Below, piece after piece: positions 45,687 through 54,848 of a stretch of DNA of 64,000 bases (within the stretch, counting starts at the first letter, position 1; every line of letters begins with the position of its first letter). The translations under genes and the position numbers were made by a program. Below the pieces are notes generated by a model. The model was given only the letters and a program-made list of their open reading frames with translations, did not search any database and had not been told where the DNA came from. The DNA is from a bacterium ADurb.Bin236 (GTDB lineage: Bacteria > UBP15 > UBA6099): positions 25,726-89,725 of the forward strand of contig MWCD01000008.1 of assembly GCA_002069885.1 (NCBI GenBank). Direction: 5' to 3'.

Positions 45687-45915
45687 CGCCGGGCGCGGGC
45701 GCGCCCCGGGGCGCGTCTCCTGAATAAGTTTACAATTCGTTTTTATATAAATCGAAAGGACGACCATCGCCGGGACGAATTCCGACTCTCGATAAAGTCT
45801 TTGCCCCCGACGCTCAAGGCATCTAAACATCGATGAGCGACTCCGCCATTGAAACACGCAAGCCGCAGTCAGAATCTCCGCCTCCAAGCCGCGCGCCCGG
45901 CGCAGCCGCAGCAAA

Positions 45916-47667
45916 ATGAAATCTTTATATAACTGGCAGTTTCGCGACCCCGACACAGCCGTCGCGAAAAACTTGAGCAATAAGCTCGAGATGCCCGAAC
46001 CGGCGGCGCGCGCGCTCGCCAACCGGGGCGTCTCTTCCGTCGATGAGGCGCTCGCTTTCATGAACCCATCGGCGGACGACATGCACAGCGCCGCCCTTTT
46101 TCACGATATGACCCCGGCGGTGGAGCGGGTCCTGCGCGCGCTCGACAACCACGAGCGCATCCTCATTTTCGGCGACTACGATGTGGACGGCATCACCTCG
46201 ACCGCCCTGCTCGTCTCCTTTCTCGAATCCCTCGGCGGCCACGTCCGCTACTACATCCCAGAACGCGACATCGAAGGCTACGGCATCAGTTCGGACGTGG
46301 TCAGAAAGACAGGCACAGCGGGCTACGGCCTTGTCATCACCGTTGACACCGGAGTTACCGCCTTCAAGGAAATCCAACTCGCCAGAGAGCTTGGAGTGGA
46401 CGTGATAGTCACCGACCACCACGAGCCGCCGGAGCAACTGCCGGACGCGGTGGCGGTGATAAATCCTAAACGGGCGGACTCGCAGTACCCCTTCAGGGAG
46501 CTTGCGGGGGTTGGGGTGGCGTTCAAACTGGCCGCCGCCGTCGGCGAGGCCCGCGGCGTCCCGATGGAAACCATGCTGGAAAGATATGGCGAGTTCGTGG
46601 CGCTCGGCACTGTTGCGGACATGGTTCCGCTTGTCGATGAGAACAGGTTTTTCGCAAACTACGGGCTGGCAAAGATGCCCAAGAGCCGACATCTCGGCAT
46701 ATACAGTCTGCTGGAAGTGGCGGGCATAGGCGAGCGGACGGAAATGGAGACGGACCACATCAGTTTCGGGCTGGCTCCCCGGATAAACGCGGCGGGCCGC
46801 GTGTGGAGGCCGCGCGCGGGCGTCGAGCTTCTGCTGGCGAAATCCCCGGAGCGCGCCCGGTTGCTCGCCCGCAAACTCGACGACCAGAACAAACGCCGCA
46901 TGGTTCAGGAAAACCGCGTCTTCGAAAGCGCGGCGGCGGCCATCAAGTCGTCCGACGACGACGGCGGCGGCTCGTTCATAGTCATGTTTGATCCGTCGTG
47001 GCAGATCGGCATCATGGGAGTGGTGGCCTCAAAACTGATGGAGACCCGACGTCGGCCCGTCGCTCTGGCCACCCTGTCGAAAAACCCGCTAGATATGAAA
47101 TCGCCCCACCCGGAGTTGGGCCGCGTATGCCAAGCCACAATGCGCAGCGTCCCCGGATTCGACGTGTTTCAGGCCCTGTCCGCCTGCTCCGATCTGCTGA
47201 TAACTTTCGGCGGGCACGCCCTCGCGGCGGGCATGAAAATTTACGAAAAAAACATCCCGGCGTTCAAGGCCGAAATGAACCGCATGGCCGCGCAGAGCGC
47301 CGAAGGCCGGGCCGCCGCGTCAGACCTTCGCATCGACGCCGAACTCTCCCTCAATTCGGCCAACCTCGAACTCATCCGCCAGTGCCGCAGACTCAAACCC
47401 TTCGGCGTCGGCAACCCGGAACCTGTCTTCGCCTCCATCGGCGTCGCCGTCCTGATGTGCCGCGCCGTCGGCGCAGACAACAGCCATCTGCAAATCCGCG
47501 TCGGCAAAGGCAACTCCGTTCAGGATTGCATCGGGTTCAGGTTCTGCAACAACTGGTCCCCCGACCAGCTTATGGGCGAGAACATTGACATCGCCTATGT
47601 CCTGAAAGAAGACGCGTTCGGGGGCAGGCCCAGACCGAAACTGCATCTTAAAGACATAAGAAAATAG
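45916..47667 (+). CDS. recJ: single-stranded-DNA exonuclease RecJ
   Basis: 583 residues. 5'-3' single-strand exonuclease of recombination and mismatch repair. The DHH domain has IFGDYDVDGITSTALL, VITVDTG and IVTDHHEPP; the DHHA1 domain has SWQIGIMGVVASKL, RSVPGFDVFQAL and ITFGGHALAAGM; a C-terminal OB-like domain ends the protein. All motifs for two-metal catalysis are present. It is 229 bases downstream of secF, a common neighbour of secDF in many bacteria. That gap holds a GC-rich palindrome near 45695-45720 but no gene. The start ATG has no strong ribosome-binding site. Confidence 0.95.
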   Translation: MKSLYNWQFRDPDTAVAKNLSNKLEMPEPAARALANRGVSSVDEALAFMNPSADDMHSAALFHDMTPAVERVLRALDNHERILIFGDYDVDGITSTALLVSFLESLGGHVRYYIPERDIEGYGISSDVVRKTGTAGYGLVITVDTGVTAFKEIQLARELGVDVIVTDHHEPPEQLPDAVAVINPKRADSQYPFRELAGVGVAFKLAAAVGEARGVPMETMLERYGEFVALGTVADMVPLVDENRFFANYGLAKMPKSRHLGIYSLLEVAGIGERTEMETDHISFGLAPRINAAGRVWRPRAGVELLLAKSPERARLLARKLDDQNKRRMVQENRVFESAAAAIKSSDDDGGGSFIVMFDPSWQIGIMGVVASKLMETRRRPVALATLSKNPLDMKSPHPELGRVCQATMRSVPGFDVFQALSACSDLLITFGGHALAAGMKIYEKNIPAFKAEMNRMAAQSAEGRAAASDLRIDAELSLNSANLELIRQCRRLKPFGVGNPEPVFASIGVAVLMCRAVGADNSHLQIRVGKGNSVQDCIGFRFCNNWSPDQLMGENIDIAYVLKEDAFGGRPRPKLHLKDIRK

Positions 47668-47689
47668 AATCCGCCGAAAGGAGCGCAAA

Positions 47690-48202
47690 ATGAATCTTTC
47701 CGAAGTCATCCGAGCCATCCCGGACTTCCCGAAGCCGGGGATTATGTTCAGAGACATCACGACGATGCTGAAAGACCCCGCCGCGTTCGCCGAATGCGTC
47801 AATCTCTTATCCGACGAATTTAAGAATGAAAAAATCACCAAAGTCGTCGGAATAGAATCGCGGGGATTCATCTTCGGAGCGCCGGTGGCGCTCGCCCTCG
47901 GAGCCGGGTTCGTTCCCGCCCGCAAACCCGGCAAACTTCCCGCACAAACCGCAAAAAAGGAATATGCTCTCGAGTACGGGACGGACAGCATAGAGATTCA
48001 CAAGGACGCGCTGGGGCCGGAAGACCGGGTTCTGATAGTGGACGACCTTTTAGCCACCGGAGGCACAGCCGCGGCCGCTATAGCTCTCGTCCGCGAACTG
48101 GGAGCGTCCGTAGCATCTTGCGCCTTTGTCATCGAGCTTGAATCGCTCAATGGCCGCGCCGCCCTCGGCGACTGCGACGCATTCTCCCTGCTCTGCTTCT
48201 GA
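47690..48202 (+). CDS. apt: adenine phosphoribosyltransferase
   Basis: 170 residues, the usual length. Salvages adenine with PRPP to AMP in the cytosol. It begins with the family signature IPDFPKPGIMFRDITT, has GIESRGFIFGAPVA, and the PRPP-binding VLIVDDLLATGGTAAA. GAAAGGAGC precedes the ATG, 22 bases after recJ. The grouping secD-secF-recJ-apt-relA is frequent in bacteria and supports all five calls. Confidence 0.96.
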   Translation: MNLSEVIRAIPDFPKPGIMFRDITTMLKDPAAFAECVNLLSDEFKNEKITKVVGIESRGFIFGAPVALALGAGFVPARKPGKLPAQTAKKEYALEYGTDSIEIHKDALGPEDRVLIVDDLLATGGTAAAAIALVRELGASVASCAFVIELESLNGRAALGDCDAFSLLCF

Positions 48203-48279
48203 TCCGCGCAGCGCCCGAAATTATTTTCATTACGGACGCTGGAACGCCAAAGGCTTTATAATGTCTAATAAATAAACCT

Positions 48280-50442
48280 ATGAAAACGCTTCTGGACAAA
48301 ATCAAACGGAACCTCGCCGGATACGACCCCTCGGCGGACACATCCCTGCTCGACCGCGCCTTTGAGACGGCGGCAGATATCTACGCGTCCCGCGCGACCC
48401 CCGACGGACGCCCCCTGCTCGAACACTGCCTCGAAGCGGCTCTCACGCTCACGTCTCTTTCAATGGACGCGAACACGCTCGCGGCGGCGATACTCATGGG
48501 AACAGCAGACATCGGGGGCGAAAAAGCAGCCGCCCGCGTCCAGTCGGCAGTCGGCCCGGAAGCCGCCGCGCTCGCGCGCGGTCTCGCCCAGATGCGCTCG
48601 CTACATTTTTCCGCCGAGGAACGCGCCCGCGCGACACAACTCAGCGAGCTTATGGTCGCCATGTCTCAGGACGTCAGGCTACTTCTTATCAAGCTCGCCT
48701 CCCGGCTCGACCTGATGCGACATCTCAAAAACGCGCCCGCAGAGGGCCGCGACAACTTCGCTCAGGAATCCATCGACATTTACACTCCTCTCGCCCACAG
48801 GCTAGGCATGTCGCAGCTCAAATCCGAACTAGAAGACCTCTGTTTCGAGTTCCTGTTCCCGGCAGAGTTCAACAGGCTGAAGCGTCAGGCCGACGAGTCC
48901 GCCGCCCAGCGCGAAGAGGCCATCAACCGCGTCGTCTCACTCCTGCGCGGCATATTCAAAGAGCACGACCTCAAAGTCCACATCACCGGCCGCACTAAAA
49001 GACTCTACAGCACATACCTGAAGATGCTCCGGCAAAACAAGGACTTCGACCAACTGTTCGATCTGGCCGCCGTCCGCATCATCGCCAACTCCGTCGAAGA
49101 CTGCTACCGAGTCCTCGCCCTGCTGCACATGCTGTGGACGCCCATCCCCGACGAGTTCGACAACTACATCGCAGAGCCGAAGCCGAACGGCTACAAGAGC
49201 ATTCACACCGTGGTGATAGCGCCGAACAACCAGCCGGTCGAAGTGCAGATCCGCACGTGGGAGATGCACATGCTGGCCGAGTACGGCGTCGCCGCCCACT
49301 TCCAGTACAAGGAAAAAGCTCAGGGAAAAAGAGAGGCGGACGAGGACACTGTCGGATGGGTGCGAAAAATGGCAGCCGCGTCGGAGACCGCGCAGACCGC
49401 CCACAGCCGCTCCGAAGACATCTCCGTCGACGCCGGGGCAACCGTTTACACCGTCACCCCGCTTGGCAAAGTCATATCGCTGCCTGCCGGGGCCACCCCC
49501 GTCGATTTCGCGTACAACATCCACACGCAGGTCGGGCACACCTGCCGAGGCGCAAAAATAAACGGCCGCATCTCCACACTCGACCAGAAGCTCCGCAACG
49601 GCGACGTCGTCGAAATCCTCACATCCAAAACAGGCTCGCCCAGCCGCGACTGGCTCCGCTTCGCCGTCAGCCCTCAGGCCAGAAACAAAATCCGCGCTTG
49701 GTTCAAAAAACAGGACCGCGACGAAAATATCGTTCAGGGAAGAATGATGCTCCATCGGGAGCTTCAGCGAGCGGGCCTCAAACGTGAAGACCTGCTGGAA
49801 AAAATCGACATCGACGACCTCCTCGAATCATTCAGCTTCAAGTCGGAAGACGACTTCCACGCCGCCCTCGGCTGCGGAGACATCTCTCTCGGCGCGGTGA
49901 TGGAAAGATACAGACGCGCTTACCGCGAACTGCTGGCTGTCGAGGAACCCGCCTCCCGCGGCGCGGCTCGCGCCAGAACCACAATCCGCAAAAGCAGAAA
50001 ACAGGACGTAATCGTCGAGGGCCTACCCGACGTCATGGTCTCCTTCCCCAAATGCTGTTTCCCAGCCCCCGGCGACCCCATAGTCGGATTCGTCACTCGC
50101 GGACGCGGCCTCGCCATACACCGCTCCCAGTGCCCGAACGTCCGCTCCTTCGTCGAGTCCGGAGACCGCATCGTTCCCGTCAGTTGGGGCGAAACCTCCG
50201 GCAACCTCTACATCGCCGAAATCGAAATCAACTCCATCGACCGAGTCGGCGTGCTTCAGGAAATACTCGCCATCATCAGCGAATCAAAACTCAACGTCGT
50301 CGAAATGACCTCCAAAATAATGAAAGACACCACCGCGCTCACCACCATCCGCCTAGAAGTAGGCGACATCGAAGACGTCTCCCGCATCCTCCCCCGCATT
50401 TCCTCCATAATCGATGTCATCTCCGCCCGAAGAAAACTTTAA
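48280..50442 (+). CDS. relA: RelA/SpoT-family (p)ppGpp synthetase with dead hydrolase domain
   Basis: 720 residues with full long-RSH architecture. The N-terminal HD domain (about 20-150) has lost its metal ligands: the HxGQxR region reads YASRATP, the HD dyad region reads ILMGTADIG, and the later Asp of the LADRLHNMR motif is Ser (LASRLDLMR). The synthetase domain looks intact (GRTKRLYSTYLKM, NYIAEPKPNGYKSIHT, EVQIRTWEMHMLAEYGVAAH). TGS (VYTVTPLGKVISLP), a Cys-rich ZFD (FPKCCFP, SQCPNV) and a C-terminal ACT domain follow. It should make but not break (p)ppGpp, like proteobacterial RelA, so a separate hydrolase is expected elsewhere. A TATAAT at 48257-48262 may be its -10 element. Confidence 0.93.
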   Translation: MKTLLDKIKRNLAGYDPSADTSLLDRAFETAADIYASRATPDGRPLLEHCLEAALTLTSLSMDANTLAAAILMGTADIGGEKAAARVQSAVGPEAAALARGLAQMRSLHFSAEERARATQLSELMVAMSQDVRLLLIKLASRLDLMRHLKNAPAEGRDNFAQESIDIYTPLAHRLGMSQLKSELEDLCFEFLFPAEFNRLKRQADESAAQREEAINRVVSLLRGIFKEHDLKVHITGRTKRLYSTYLKMLRQNKDFDQLFDLAAVRIIANSVEDCYRVLALLHMLWTPIPDEFDNYIAEPKPNGYKSIHTVVIAPNNQPVEVQIRTWEMHMLAEYGVAAHFQYKEKAQGKREADEDTVGWVRKMAAASETAQTAHSRSEDISVDAGATVYTVTPLGKVISLPAGATPVDFAYNIHTQVGHTCRGAKINGRISTLDQKLRNGDVVEILTSKTGSPSRDWLRFAVSPQARNKIRAWFKKQDRDENIVQGRMMLHRELQRAGLKREDLLEKIDIDDLLESFSFKSEDDFHAALGCGDISLGAVMERYRRAYRELLAVEEPASRGAARARTTIRKSRKQDVIVEGLPDVMVSFPKCCFPAPGDPIVGFVTRGRGLAIHRSQCPNVRSFVESGDRIVPVSWGETSGNLYIAEIEINSIDRVGVLQEILAIISESKLNVVEMTSKIMKDTTALTTIRLEVGDIEDVSRILPRISSIIDVISARRKL

Positions 50443-50831
50443 CCTCAACCCGAATCCGTAATTAGTATTCGAGAGCTATTGTTCAGAGCGGATGAAACGC
50501 GGACCAAAAGACGCAATTTTGCAGTGAATATACGAAGAACTAAATGAAAGCTCCCATTTACTATTTGGTGAAAAGCATCATGCGCAAAAGAAAAAGTTTT
50601 GCGCATGGCACACTTGGTAGTGGGTAGAATCATCTAATAGCATGTATAGAACATAGGGTCATGAACAAAAAGGGTGTCTCCCCAAAACTCGCTTTGGGGG
50701 CCAGAAGCAGTTCGCCGCTATAAAAATCGCCTCGATTTGTCGACTCTATCGACGAATACGGATTTAAAACAAGCAAATCCGGCGCGAGACTCCGCGCCGG
50801 ATTCTCAATTTGACTTATCCGCTATTGTTTC
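50443..50831. other. 389-bp gene-free gap with three hairpins
   Basis: No gene is supported here; the sequence is AT-richer than the flanks. It contains an 11-bp perfect stem (CATGCGCAAAA 50579-50589 with TTTTGCGCATG 50597-50607), a 7-bp stem (CCCCAAA 50680-50686 with TTTGGGG 50693-50699), and the terminator-like stem at 50776-50803. It may be decayed DNA or hold an unrecognised small RNA. Confidence 0.5.
50776..50803 (-). terminator. terminator downstream of the thioredoxin gene
   Basis: An 11-bp perfect stem (AATCCGGCGCG/CGCGCCGGATT) with a 6-nt loop, 29 bases after the thioredoxin stop. On the minus strand it is followed by TGCTTGTTTT, an interrupted T-run. Confidence 0.65.
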
Positions 50832-51149
50832 TTAGAGCAATCCGTTTAGCTTGCTGTCCAGCATCTCGTACGGCACCAGCCCCACCACTCTGTCTTTCTC
50901 GGCTCCGCCCTTGAAGAATATGACTGTCGGCACGCCCCGGATTCCGAATTTCGTCGCGATATCGCGCGAGTTGTCCACGTCCATCTTGAAAACCTTCGCC
51001 TTGCCTTCGTACGCCTGAGCCAGCTTGTCTATCGTCGGAGCAAGCATCTTACAAGGCCCGCACCACACCGCGCTGAAATCCACTACCACCGGGGTCGCAG
51101 AATTGATTACCTCTTGGTCGAAGTTTGAAGATTGAAGTTCCGCCGCCAT
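50832..51149 (-). CDS. trxA: thioredoxin
   Basis: 105 residues, the usual length of a thioredoxin. The redox motif WCGPCK places Cys30 and Cys33 after VVVDFSAVW; the cis-proline segment is RGVPTVIFFKGG. It reduces protein disulphides in the cytosol with electrons from thioredoxin reductase, which is not in this window. GGGAGGAA lies upstream of the ATG. It is the last gene of a minus-strand series, 135 bases after rimI, and has its own terminator-like hairpin. Confidence 0.96.
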   Translation of the reverse strand: MAAELQSSNFDQEVINSATPVVVDFSAVWCGPCKMLAPTIDKLAQAYEGKAKVFKMDVDNSRDIATKFGIRGVPTVIFFKGGAEKDRVVGLVPYEMLDSKLNGLL

Positions 51150-51284
51150 TTTAATTCCTCCCGAAACGCTTTCGCGCGTTATTTTGTCAGCCCGTCGAAA
51201 TGTTTAACTTCCCTCAGCCGCGATAAGTTCCAACATAAACAAAATTTACGGCGCGCGGCTTAATAATCCTATTATATTCCAAAC

Positions 51285-51845
51285 TCAACAAGAAGAATCA
51301 TCGTCGTAAAAATCTTCCTTGCCAAGAGCGGCGGCCAGCGCGACGCGCCTTGCGCGGCAGGCGTCGGCGAAATCTGCCGACGTTGTGTCCTCCACTCTAA
51401 GCTCGATGGCGTCTTCCAGATTGTCCTGATAGTATTTTTCCCGCACGCGGATGGGCTTGAACCTGTAACGAGAATATAGCCGCTGCGCGGGAAGGTTGTA
51501 TCGTCTCACTTCGAGGAACATCGAAAAACACTCCTCCGCGAGGGCGATTTCAATCAGCCGCAACAGCAACTGCTCGCCCACCATGCGCCGCCTGAACGAG
51601 TAATCCACAGCGATGTTCGTGATGTGCGCCTCTCCCGCGATGAGCCACATCCCCGCGTATCCGCGTATCTGCCCTTCCGACTCTGCAACGATATATCGCG
51701 ACCAGTGGTTGCGGGTCAGTTCGTCAATGAAGGACTGGAACGGCCACGGGTTGGAATACGCGGACGTCTCGATGCAGTAGACGTGGTCAAGGTCGTCCAG
51801 CCGCATCTCTCTGATGTCCACCGCAAGAGGCGAAATATCTTCCAT
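51285..51845 (-). CDS. rimI: RimI-like N-acetyltransferase
   Basis: 186 residues of the GNAT family. Pattern: IREMRLDDLDHVYCIETSAY, NPWPFQSFIDEL, then the acetyl-CoA site ITNIAVDYSFRRRMVGEQLL and RRYNLPAQRLYSRYRFKPI. This matches RimI, which acetylates the N-terminal alanine of ribosomal protein S18, although no tsaB or tsaD gene is adjacent. About 35 acidic and basic residues extend beyond the usual C-terminus. I use the ATG at 51845, two codons inside a TTG-started frame, because AAAGGTTG lies just upstream. Confidence 0.85.
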   Translation of the reverse strand: MEDISPLAVDIREMRLDDLDHVYCIETSAYSNPWPFQSFIDELTRNHWSRYIVAESEGQIRGYAGMWLIAGEAHITNIAVDYSFRRRMVGEQLLLRLIEIALAEECFSMFLEVRRYNLPAQRLYSRYRFKPIRVREKYYQDNLEDAIELRVEDTTSADFADACRARRVALAAALGKEDFYDDDSSC

Positions 51846-51913
51846 TCTCAACCTTTCGCGCGGCCCGCGCGCATTATCCCGAATTCGCCTATAGCGCCGG
51901 CGAATCGGGTTTG

Positions 51914-52879
51914 CTATTCCAGCTCAGGATCGCTCTGCGTCCAACCCTCGTCCATGCCGAACTCTTCCAGCGCGTCCAGAGCTTCCTGATATTCGGCGAC
52001 CGTCACTCGCCGGGATACCGCCGGGTTCAGCGGAGCCTCGTGCGCCGGAAAATACTGGCTCATGACGCTCATGCTGACATCCGGCGAAATCTCGCGGGCG
52101 ACGAACTCAAATACTTCCCTGCTGCCCGCCTGCCCGCCGGGCAACACAAGATGCCGGATTATCAACCCGCGAACGGCGACGCCCTCTTCGTCCGTCGCCA
52201 GCAGGCCGACTTGAGAGAACATCTCTTTGACCGCCGCGCAAGCGCGCTCGAAATAGTCCGGCGCGCCCGACAGCGCTTCGGCTGGCTCCGCGCTTCTGTA
52301 TTTTATATCCGGCAGATACACGTCTACTATCCCGTCCAGCATCCGCACAGCTTCCACCGACTCGTATCCGCCGCAATTGTAAACAATCGGCAGCCTCAGA
52401 CCGTCCCCAACGGCTATCTCCAACGCCTCGATTATCTGCGGCATGTAGTGAGTCGGCGTGACGAAGTTGATGTTGTGAGCGCCGCGTTTCTGAAGCTTCA
52501 GCATCATGTCCGCAAGTTCGCGCGGCGGGGCTGGAACCCCGTTGCCCATATGGCTGATCGGATAATTCTGGCAGAAAACGCACCTCAGGTTGCAGTGGGA
52601 GAGGAAGACCGTTCCGCTGCCGCGCGAGCCAGAGATGGGCGGCTCTTCGCCATGATGGAGATTAAAACTTGCGACGCGCGCCTGCGCCCCCGCGCGACAC
52701 ACCCCCGTCTCGCCCGCAAGCCGGTCCGCTCCGCACTCGCGCGGGCACAGCGCGCAATCTTTGAGAATCTCGCGCGCCGACTCGGCCCGCTCTCTCAACA
52801 GGCCGCTTCGATATGTTTCGACATACACAGGCTCGAGCATACGCCGAATATTGTACCGAACCCGGCGTTCATATTCCAT
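51914..52879 (-). CDS. PflX-like radical SAM protein
   Basis: 321 residues. The radical SAM cluster motif is CNLRCVFCQN (about residues 95-104), preceded by an N-terminal cysteine cluster CALCPRECGADRL and GVCRAG. The GRGSGTVFLSHC-like entry and PTHYMPQIIEAL, YNCGGYES and DVYLPDIKY blocks fit the COG1313 group (PflX-like; related to pyruvate formate-lyase activases but not shown to activate any glycyl radical enzyme). The start is uncertain: no ribosome-binding site precedes the ATG at 52879, and an internal ATG at 52840 is possible. It lies 30 bases after the STAS gene. Confidence 0.82.
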   Translation of the reverse strand: MEYERRVRYNIRRMLEPVYVETYRSGLLRERAESAREILKDCALCPRECGADRLAGETGVCRAGAQARVASFNLHHGEEPPISGSRGSGTVFLSHCNLRCVFCQNYPISHMGNGVPAPPRELADMMLKLQKRGAHNINFVTPTHYMPQIIEALEIAVGDGLRLPIVYNCGGYESVEAVRMLDGIVDVYLPDIKYRSAEPAEALSGAPDYFERACAAVKEMFSQVGLLATDEEGVAVRGLIIRHLVLPGGQAGSREVFEFVAREISPDVSMSVMSQYFPAHEAPLNPAVSRRVTVAEYQEALDALEEFGMDEGWTQSDPELE

Positions 52880-52909
52880 AGCCGGGCCGCGCAGGAAACG
52901 CGGCGCGAT

Positions 52910-53212
52910 TCATTTAAACTCGATGATATTGTCCAGCGCGGTGATTGCGAAAAGTTTTCTTATGGAGGGAGAAACGCCTGAGAGGACGACGTCGCCGCCG
53001 CGGGCGCGAGCCACAGCGACCGCCGCCGCGACCGCCCCCAGCCCGGCGCTGTTGATGAACCGGCAGCCGGACATGTCTATCTCAACGCGCGGCTGTTTTG
53101 CCGCAACGCAACACATCAGCTCGTCCGCGAAATCGCGCGACGAATCGTAATCTATGTCGCCGTCCACCTTGACGAGAACAGTTCCGTCTTTCGATGTCCT
53201 GTCGATTTTCAC
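52910..53212 (-). CDS. STAS-domain anti-sigma-factor antagonist
   Basis: 100 residues, a single STAS domain. The conserved phosphorylation loop is INSAGLGAVAAA, with Ser in the expected place, and the C-terminal VSPSIRKLFAITALDNI fits the SpoIIAA family. Such proteins switch a sigma factor or another output through phosphorylation by a partner kinase, and are reactivated by a PP2C phosphatase. Neither partner is in the window. It has its own clear promoter and is first in the minus-strand series leading to the PflX-like gene. Confidence 0.88.
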   Translation of the reverse strand: MKIDRTSKDGTVLVKVDGDIDYDSSRDFADELMCCVAAKQPRVEIDMSGCRFINSAGLGAVAAAVAVARARGGDVVLSGVSPSIRKLFAITALDNIIEFK

Positions 53213-53243
53213 GCCGCGCGCCTCTTTCGGATTTCTTTTTTTA

Positions 53244-53273
53244 ATTATAACGCGGCGCGGAAGCCTTTGTCCA
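53244..53273 (-). promoter_or_regulatory. sigma-70-like promoter of the STAS gene
   Basis: On the minus strand TGGACA (53273-53268), 18 bp, TATAAT (53249-53244), about 32 bases before the start codon at 53212. For the divergent MurC-like gene only a TATAAT (53304-53309) is visible, without a convincing -35. Confidence 0.65.
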
Positions 53274-53361
53274 CGCGCGATTTCCGGCGCGCCCGCCGTG
53301 TGTTATAATCCATCGGCGAAACGGCGGCGGAGAACAACGCCGGCGAACGCTCGGAGACGAT

Positions 53362-54741
53362 ATGGCAAACTACTTTTTCATAGGAATCGGCGGTAGCGGA
53401 ATGAGCCCGATAGCGCAGACTCTAGCGGCTCAGGGACACGGCGTTTGCGGCTCCGACAGGAACAACGACAGGGGTTTGAACCAAGCTTCGTTCGACAGGC
53501 TGAAAGCCGCCGGGATAAAACTGTTTCCTCAGGACGGAAGCGGAGTGGCGGGATGCGATTTCGTAGTGGCGTCGTCCGCGATAGAGGACACCGTGCCTGA
53601 CATGGCGCGCGCCCGAGAGCTCGGCATTCGAACGTTGCACAGGTCGCAGGCGCTAGCCGGCATTTTTAACGAGAAGCGCGGCGTGGCCGCTGGCGGCACA
53701 TCCGGAAAAACTACCATCTGCGGCATGACCGGAGCGTTGCTGACCCGCGCCGGACTCGACCCTTCCATCATCAACGGCGGCGTGATGAAGAATTTCGCCG
53801 CAGACGGGTTGTCCGGCTCCGCGCGCGCCGGAGCTTCGGACATCATCGTCATCGAAAGCGACGAGAGCGACGGCTCAATCGCCAATTACGCCCCCGCCGT
53901 CTCCATCGTCTCCAACATCACCAAAGATCACAAGCCCATAGACGAATTGGTTGAGATATTCGGAAAATTCGTCGCCGCCGCGCGCGAGCTTGCCGTTCTG
54001 AACACTGACTGCCCGAAGGCGTCCGCGTTGCGCGGCCTCGCCTCGAATGTCGTAACTTACGGCTTGAAACCCGGAGCGGACATTGTCGCCGAACGGGTGT
54101 CATTGCGGCCTTTCTCCGCTTCATTCACAGTTGACGGCGTGGAGCATAAACTGCAAGTCCCCGGCGCGCACAACGTGTCGAACGCGCTGGCCGCGATTGC
54201 CGTCGGCAGGCATTTTGGATTAGACGCGCAGGCAATTCGTGACGGAGTCGAGTGGTTCTCCGGCATAGCGCGCAGGTTCGACCTTATCGGGGAAGCGCGC
54301 GGTGTCAAAATCATTGACGACTTCGGCCACAATCCCGACAAAATAAGGGCGACGCTAGAAGCTCTCGACGCCCTGCCCGGCGCGCGCCACATCGTGTTTC
54401 AGCCGCACGGATTCGGCCCGACCAAGTTTATGCGAGACGAGCTTGTCGAAACGTTCGCGGCGATGCTGCGCCCCGGCGCAGACATTCTTTACATGCCTGA
54501 AATCTTCTACGCGGGAGGCTCCGCCGACAAGTCCATATCGTCAGCGGACATCATCGGCGAGGTCGAAGCGCGAGGGGCGGACGCCAAGTTCTTCGCCACG
54601 CGCGCGGAAATCGCCGCTCCCATCGCCGCCGCCGCCCGCCCCGGCGACATCGTGGTCGTAATGGGGGCGCGCGACGACACCTTGCCCGCCTTCTGCCGCG
54701 ACATTCTGGCCGAGTTGAGCAAAACCGCCCCGGCGGGCTGA
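53362..54741 (+). CDS. Mur ligase, MurC/Mpl-like, divergent
   Basis: 459 residues with the three Mur-ligase domains. N-terminal FFIGIGGSGMSPIAQ is the MurC-type UDP-sugar-binding motif. The P-loop reads GGTSGKTT (His of the canonical GTHGKTT is Ser); SDESDGS, PGAHNVSNALAAIA and DDFGHNPDKIRATLEAL follow, and the C-terminal FQPHGFGPTKFM replaces the usual FQPHRYTRT. MurC adds L-alanine to UDP-MurNAc; Mpl recycles tripeptide. The changes at the nucleotide and C-terminal sites make the amino-acid or peptide substrate uncertain. It is far from any division/cell-wall cluster in this window and is followed by a membrane glycosyltransferase. Confidence 0.8.
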   Translation: MANYFFIGIGGSGMSPIAQTLAAQGHGVCGSDRNNDRGLNQASFDRLKAAGIKLFPQDGSGVAGCDFVVASSAIEDTVPDMARARELGIRTLHRSQALAGIFNEKRGVAAGGTSGKTTICGMTGALLTRAGLDPSIINGGVMKNFAADGLSGSARAGASDIIVIESDESDGSIANYAPAVSIVSNITKDHKPIDELVEIFGKFVAAARELAVLNTDCPKASALRGLASNVVTYGLKPGADIVAERVSLRPFSASFTVDGVEHKLQVPGAHNVSNALAAIAVGRHFGLDAQAIRDGVEWFSGIARRFDLIGEARGVKIIDDFGHNPDKIRATLEALDALPGARHIVFQPHGFGPTKFMRDELVETFAAMLRPGADILYMPEIFYAGGSADKSISSADIIGEVEARGADAKFFATRAEIAAPIAAAARPGDIVVVMGARDDTLPAFCRDILAELSKTAPAG

Positions 54742-54848
54742 ACGCCGCTCCGCTCCCCGCTCCCGCGCGTTGAAGATTGCCGCGTTTCGGTATATCCTTT
54801 TTCGAGAGGAAACTGTCCCGCGCGAGCAACCGCGCCAGCGTCTCAATA

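Noticed and set aside
45690..45915. Possible small RNA or terminator between secF and recJ
   Set aside because: A GC-rich palindrome is present near 45695-45720 but without a T-run or other support.
51914..52879. Candidate activase for the glycyl radical enzyme
   Set aside because: Its cysteine pattern and length fit the PflX-like group rather than GRE activases (no ferredoxin-like extra cluster domain inserted after the core motif), and it is 9 kb away on the other strand with a STAS gene.
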